Positions 59,823 to 64,000 of a stretch of 64,000 bases of DNA are shown here, in pieces (position 1 is the stretch's first letter; each line of letters begins with the position of its first letter). The position numbers and the translations under genes are program-made. The DNA is taken from NCBI GenBank assembly GCA_045546135.1, contig JAZQCD010000016.1, forward strand, positions 27,823 through 91,822, given 5' to 3'. The notes beneath the pieces were generated by a model that was given only the letters and a program-made list of their open reading frames with translations, ran no database searches and had not been told where the DNA came from. The stretch is from RUG13409 sp045546135 (GTDB lineage Bacteria; Bacillota; Clostridia; Peptostreptococcales; Anaerovoracaceae).

Positions 59823-60794
59823 ATGAAAAAAGTATTAGCAGTTCTTCTTGCACTTGTCATGATACTTTCATTTGCCGCATGCGGTAAATCAAAGCCACTT
59901 GCAGACGAAGGACACGAAGCATGGGTAGCTCACGGTCAGTATCTTCTTGCTGACGGAACTCAGAACGGTTGGAACGGAAAGGATACAGCAGTTTATGAAG
60001 CATCCGCTCTCACTGCAATTGCTGTAGATGATGTAAAGTCCATAGATTCCGCTCTTTATGAGACACTCAAAGGCAAGGATGTCAAGTACCTTTACAAGGG
60101 CGAGTACATCTTTGGAACCAATGATGCAGGCTGGACCACAGATTTCCTCAACACACAGGGAATACTCTACAGAGCAAACGGATCCTATGCATTCAAGGTA
60201 GCGCAGTGCACAGCAGAAGTTGACGGAAACAACAAGGTATATGCAGAAGATCAGTGGATCAGCGATCCTAAGACAGCTTATGCAGAGAGCCTTACACCTG
60301 AAACCATGTTCATGCCTGTATGGCAGGAAGAACCTGATCAGTATGGATTCTCATGGGCAAGCAACCCTGTAGTAACAGGAGGAGCAGGACTCTATACTCT
60401 TGTTATCGCACAGTACAGCAATGCTTCCGCACCCGGACAGCCCGGATACGGCATCGGCCTTGTACTTAAGGAAGCAAAGGAAGGCATCGCTTATGAAGAG
60501 GTCCGTTCCTATGTTGCAGCAGATCATACATACAGCGTAATAGGAAGCTTTGCAGGTTCAGATTGGGCTAACGATGTTGCTATGACTAAGACTGCTGACA
60601 ACACCTATGAAGGCGAAGTCACACTCAAGGCCGGCGATGAATTCAAGGTCCGTGCTGACAATGACTGGACCTACAGCTGGGGTTCAAGCGATGGTAATAA
60701 CATGACTGCCAGTGTAGATGGAACATATCTCGTCAAGATCGTATTTGAAAACGGTGATGACAGTTCTGTCATTCTCACAGCTACACCTAAATAG
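59823..60794 (+). CDS. Lipoprotein with starch-binding-like C-terminal domain
   Basis: A 323-residue surface lipoprotein (lipobox SFAAC, Cys20). The first 230 residues match nothing I know, but from about 235 on the pattern YSVIGSFAGSDWANDVAMTK, AGDEFKVRADNDWTYSWGSS and DGTYLVKIVFENGDDSSVILT is that of carbohydrate-binding SusE/SusF-type or CBM modules. It has unusually many aromatic residues. It is followed by an alpha-amylase and a pullulanase, so it is likely the surface starch-binding protein that brings substrate to them. No transport genes are seen here. Confidence 0.65.
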   Translation: MKKVLAVLLALVMILSFAACGKSKPLADEGHEAWVAHGQYLLADGTQNGWNGKDTAVYEASALTAIAVDDVKSIDSALYETLKGKDVKYLYKGEYIFGTNDAGWTTDFLNTQGILYRANGSYAFKVAQCTAEVDGNNKVYAEDQWISDPKTAYAESLTPETMFMPVWQEEPDQYGFSWASNPVVTGGAGLYTLVIAQYSNASAPGQPGYGIGLVLKEAKEGIAYEEVRSYVAADHTYSVIGSFAGSDWANDVAMTKTADNTYEGEVTLKAGDEFKVRADNDWTYSWGSSDGNNMTASVDGTYLVKIVFENGDDSSVILTATPK

Positions 60795-60808
60795 TCAGAC
60801 ACTTTTCT

Positions 60809-60842
60809 AAGGGCTTCATTTCCTATGGAGCCCTTTTCTTTT
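60809..60842 (+). terminator. Hairpin after first starch lipoprotein
   Basis: AAGGGCTTCA pairs with TGGAGCCCTT (small mismatch), followed by TTTCTTTTTA. It may end or attenuate the transcript before the amylase gene. Confidence 0.75.
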
Positions 60843-60935
60843 TATCTCGATTCTTAATAAAAAACGCTCGTTCTTACCTGTATTAGCGCTGCAATCTTTG
60901 CAGTACTTTGCCTTTTGGCCCCTGGAGGGATGGAA

Positions 60936-62927
60936 ATGAGCAAAAAGTTATTATCTGTTTGTCTTGCATTGGCAATGATCTTTTCCTTTGCAGCCTGCAA
61001 AGAAAAAACTAAGATCCCGGAATACGAAGACTTTGATGCAAGTTATGTAGAAGCTCTTCCTGAAAATGCGCAGGACGGTCTTACTTTGCATGCCTTCAAC
61101 TGGACCTACAGACAGATAATAGATAACCTGCCGGCTATAAGAGACGCAGGCTTTAAAAACATCCTTACCATGCCTGTTCAGCAGCCAAAGGGCGGCGGTT
61201 CTCAGTGGTGGGCATTTTATCAGCCTCTTAGTTTTTCAATAGGAAATGATTCCGCTCTTGGAAGCAAGAAAGATCTGGAGGAACTCTGCCAAAAAGCAGA
61301 GGACCTTGGTGTATGCATCCTAGCAGATATAGTCGTCAACCATATGGCAACGACTGATGATGAAGGAAAAGAGGCAGACGGAACTCCTACAGTCTCTCCT
61401 GCAGTGGCAGAATATGAACCTCTTCTTTATGCAAACAGAAACGAGGATAGAGACGGTATAGGCCTTACCTTCCACCACAACAAGAATGCTTCAGGGTCAG
61501 GAGCTGATACTCAGTACTATGCTTACGGAAATCTCCCTGATCTTGATACATCGAACCCTTATGTTCAGGGCAGGATACTTTCCCTTTTAAAGGAATGCAT
61601 AGATGCGGGCATCGACGGTTTTCGCTTCGATGCTGCAAAGCATGTTGAAACGGAAAGCGATCCCGATTATCCCAGCGATTTCTGGGATAAGACCCTTGAG
61701 GAAGCAAGGGGTTATTACAAAGAGAAAACAGGAAAGGATCTTTATGCCTACGGTGAGATACTTGGTACTCCTGCAGGCAGGAGCCTTTCAAACTATACAG
61801 AGCACATGCTCATAACAGATGACGGATTCGTATCTCAATTCAAAAATGTATTTACGGCTAAAGATCCGTCAAAGATCCTCAATGCGTCCTTAAAGACAGA
61901 TGATGCAAAAGATCTCATCGCCTGGGTCGAAAGCCACGATGAGTATGTGACCACCAATACTCACTATTCCTACATCAGGGTTGCAAAGTATTGGTCTGTC
62001 ATAGCTGCAAAGAAGGGCCTTGGCGGGCTTTTCCTTGCAAGACCAAATGATGAACTCACTGTAGGAACGGTGGGTACTTACGATTTCGAAAGCGAATATG
62101 TTGCCGTATCCAACAGATTCCATAACAGGTTCTTTGATGCAGAAAGCTTTGAATCTGTAGACGGCACTATGTATATATGTGAAAAGATAAAAGATGGGGA
62201 TCAGGGTGCCTTGATCCTTAATGTGGGTGATGTGAACACGGAAGAGACTGTAGAGGTCCCCGTTCCTCATCTTGAAAACGGCAATTATTATGACTCCCTC
62301 ACAGGAAACAAAATAGTAGTTCATGAAGGCGTGGCCTATGTGAATTTTGAATCCAACGGCATGTGTATCATGACAAGATCAAAAGACGTGCATCCGAGGC
62401 TTGAAATATCACAAAGAGGCGGCAGCTTCACAAAGTCCATGGAAGTGACTCTTAGCTCATACAATGCCGAAGAAGGCTATTTCTGGTTTGGAGATGAGAA
62501 AGAAAGTAGGACTGACATAGGTGAAGGAAAGACAGTTGAGCTTGCAGTCCATGTAAAAAACGGCGAAGCAGTGCTTCATGTAGTCTTAAGGAATGGCAGC
62601 AATATTTTAGACAGGACCTTCAGCTACAAACAGGTCGAAGTCGAAGAGGGCTTATTCAATGTAGTCGGAATACCTGAAAAGTACCTCAACGATTACGAGA
62701 TATATATCTGGAGCTGGAACCCAGGACATTGGAGCAAGGATTACGAGATAAAAGACGGCATCATGCTGGTGGATACTAAGGGTATGACGGGATTCCTTGT
62801 AGCGGTATTCGAAAAAGGCTACGAGGTAAAGGATATAAACAAGTGGGATCCTAACGTCATCAAGCAAAGCCAGGACATGAAAGGCGAGATACTTGAAGAA
62901 GGATTCTTTGACCTGTCCGGATTTTAG
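60936..62927 (+). CDS. Alpha-amylase family (GH13) lipoprotein
   Basis: A 663-residue extracellular lipoprotein (lipobox SFAAC). GH13 regions are clear: region I DIVVNHM, region II GFRFDAAKH (catalytic Asp), region III YGEILG (catalytic Glu) and region IV VESHDEY (Asp). It cleaves alpha-1,4 bonds in starch. After the barrel there is a beta-rich C-terminal domain, then a further domain resembling a carbohydrate-binding module that ends with DKWDPNV-like residues. I put the start at 60936, where GGAGGG is 6 bases upstream; the ATG at 60930 abuts it. It belongs with the binding lipoprotein and the pullulanase. Confidence 0.92.
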   Translation: MSKKLLSVCLALAMIFSFAACKEKTKIPEYEDFDASYVEALPENAQDGLTLHAFNWTYRQIIDNLPAIRDAGFKNILTMPVQQPKGGGSQWWAFYQPLSFSIGNDSALGSKKDLEELCQKAEDLGVCILADIVVNHMATTDDEGKEADGTPTVSPAVAEYEPLLYANRNEDRDGIGLTFHHNKNASGSGADTQYYAYGNLPDLDTSNPYVQGRILSLLKECIDAGIDGFRFDAAKHVETESDPDYPSDFWDKTLEEARGYYKEKTGKDLYAYGEILGTPAGRSLSNYTEHMLITDDGFVSQFKNVFTAKDPSKILNASLKTDDAKDLIAWVESHDEYVTTNTHYSYIRVAKYWSVIAAKKGLGGLFLARPNDELTVGTVGTYDFESEYVAVSNRFHNRFFDAESFESVDGTMYICEKIKDGDQGALILNVGDVNTEETVEVPVPHLENGNYYDSLTGNKIVVHEGVAYVNFESNGMCIMTRSKDVHPRLEISQRGGSFTKSMEVTLSSYNAEEGYFWFGDEKESRTDIGEGKTVELAVHVKNGEAVLHVVLRNGSNILDRTFSYKQVEVEEGLFNVVGIPEKYLNDYEIYIWSWNPGHWSKDYEIKDGIMLVDTKGMTGFLVAVFEKGYEVKDINKWDPNVIKQSQDMKGEILEEGFFDLSGF

Positions 62928-63024
62928 CAAGAATTAAAAATGTGAGAATATATATTCTTAAGTCAATGCCATAGGATGTTACGAGCCTTGCTGCCCATTT
63001 TTTAGAAAGCGAAGGAGCATAGAA

Positions 63025-64000
63025 ATGAAACAAATGAAACACAGTAGAAAAAACATATTTGCAGTTTTTCTTGTTTTTGTATTGCTCTTTTTGCTTGCTG
63101 CCTGCGGCAAGGCTGATGAAGGACCTGATGACAAGCCGATCTCACTTGAACCTGCAGGAAATGTCATCGCCCAATATACCTTTGACAGCGTAGATCATTC
63201 AAAGGAGGAACTTAAGGACACAGCTACCATCCGCCTTCACTACAGACGGAACGACGACACAAACAATGACAGGAGTTCTTATCCTGCGTGGAATGTCTGG
63301 GCATGGGATATGACAAACGGAGGGAACGGAGACGCATACCAGTTTACGGGTTATGACGATTACGGCGTTTATGCAGACCTTGATCTGTCTGTCATATCAG
63401 GCGGACTTCCCATGGATAAGATGGGCTTTATAGTAAGGACAGACAACTGGTCTAAGGATCCGGACGGTGACAGATCAATAGACATTGAAGCACAGACTCC
63501 GGGAGGCATACAGAATGTCTATGTAAGGACCACTGAGAGCACGGTTTTCGACACTCAGGAGAATGCTTTAAAGTCCATAGTGAACTATGTCATGCTCAAG
63601 GACCAAAAGACGGTTACCGTATATTTCAAACCGCTTTCATCAGAATTCAAGTCCTATGAGCCAAGGTTCTCTATGACTGTAAACGGCAAGGAATACAAGA
63701 ACTTTACTATGGGCGAGTATGACTCTTCCCTTAAGAGAGTAGATCTCGTGCTTAAAGACACCATAGATATTGCTGACGTTATCACTGTCAGCTACCGCTT
63801 CGATCCAAACTGGATACAGGAATCAAGACTTATGACCACCAACTATTTCGATACAGATGAATTCAACCAGCTTTATGCCTATGACGGAGATGACCTTGGG
63901 GCCACTTTTGATGATGAGAATTATCCACAGACTACCATCTTTAAAGTATGGGCTCCTACAAGTTCAAATGTAGTTCTGAACATATATGATACCGGTGAAG
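63025..64000 (+). CDS. Type I pullulanase-like lipoprotein, partial (C-terminus outside window)
   Basis: The first 325 codons of a lipoprotein (lipobox LLAAC, about Cys26). After the signal region, residues around 40-125 (NVIAQYTFDSVD ... RLHYRRNDD ... YPAWNVWAWD) look like a pullulanase N-terminal carbohydrate-binding module (CBM41/PUD). After about 305 the segment TTIFKVWAPTSSNVVLNIYD begins the CBM48 module found before the GH13 barrel. The frame runs off the right edge, so the catalytic domain cannot be seen. GAAGGAG is 7 bases before the ATG. Debranching activity on alpha-1,6 bonds would complement the amylase next door. Confidence 0.85.
   Translation, partial: MKQMKHSRKNIFAVFLVFVLLFLLAACGKADEGPDDKPISLEPAGNVIAQYTFDSVDHSKEELKDTATIRLHYRRNDDTNNDRSSYPAWNVWAWDMTNGGNGDAYQFTGYDDYGVYADLDLSVISGGLPMDKMGFIVRTDNWSKDPDGDRSIDIEAQTPGGIQNVYVRTTESTVFDTQENALKSIVNYVMLKDQKTVTVYFKPLSSEFKSYEPRFSMTVNGKEYKNFTMGEYDSSLKRVDLVLKDTIDIADVITVSYRFDPNWIQESRLMTTNYFDTDEFNQLYAYDGDDLGATFDDENYPQTTIFKVWAPTSSNVVLNIYDTGE

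Overview
The window reads as a chromosomal segment of an anaerobic, low-to-moderate-GC Firmicute (class Clostridia). The evidence is strong AGGAGG-type ribosome sites, heavy use of AGA/AGG and ATA codons, a CIRCE-controlled groESL, a clostridial 2[4Fe-4S] ferredoxin, a ferredoxin-thioredoxin-reductase-like protein beside thioredoxin, lipoproteins with a Gram-positive style Sec/lipobox leader, an IclR regulator and a clostripain-family peptidase. I cannot name the genus. No rRNA, canonical tRNA, CRISPR array, phage or insertion sequence was seen. The DNA looks like stable chromosome with short transcription units separated by strong hairpin terminators.

Layout. 0-4.2 kb: aspartate-family amino acid genes, with hom-lysC on the minus strand divergent from thrC-thrB plus a small membrane protein. 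4.3-9.5 kb: an MFS transporter, a PlsC-type acyltransferase with a zinc ribbon, an FTR-like protein with thioredoxin, a membrane-anchored SGNH hydrolase and MazG. 9.5-17.7 kb: a molybdenum block (moaE-like, moaC, mogA, moaA, a MoeA-like protein, modABC), interrupted by minus-strand iclR-azlC-azlD. 17.7-26 kb: a DIP1984-family gene followed by a tRNA-like non-coding RNA, two MATE exporters, a clostripain-like peptidase and a membrane metallophosphoesterase. 26.2-31.7 kb: a type IA topoisomerase, a symporter remnant, and serC-serA preceded by a serine-rich leader peptide and terminator. 32-38.3 kb: a CPBP protease, a two-component system and an FtsX-type ABC exporter. 38.5-45.4 kb: two tandem membrane-anchored putative glycosidases, an aminotransferase and an ABC-F protein. 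45.6-48.9 kb: ferredoxin, a P-loop/Gls24-like fusion and groESL. 49-54 kb: a cluster of a CxxC redox protein, an AMP-forming ligase, a TrsS-like radical SAM protein, a hydrolase lipoprotein and a methyltransferase. 54-59.6 kb: amino-acid ABC transporter parts, a YerC-like regulator, tyrS, a Sua5-like protein and a dipeptidase. 59.8 kb to the end: a starch-degradation cluster of three lipoproteins (starch-binding-like protein, alpha-amylase, pullulanase cut by the window edge).

How the parts fit. The molybdate importer and cofactor genes imply a molybdo- or tungsto-enzyme elsewhere in the genome. The 49-54 kb cluster resembles a set I recall from Desulfovibrio (DVU_1551-1558 families) that lies beside a molybdenum aldehyde oxidoreductase, so the two regions may serve the same kind of enzyme. 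Ferredoxin, the FTR-like protein and thioredoxin suggest that thiol reduction is fed from ferredoxin.

The most interesting signals are: (1) a complete classical attenuator before serC-serA, with a 24-codon leader holding ten serine codons, an anti-terminator partner segment and a terminator; (2) the radical SAM/ligase/redox/methyltransferase cluster; (3) a tRNA-like RNA, possibly a bacterial Y RNA, after the DIP1984 gene; (4) repeated TATAAT boxes 6-11 bases before start codons without ribosome sites, suggesting leaderless mRNAs.
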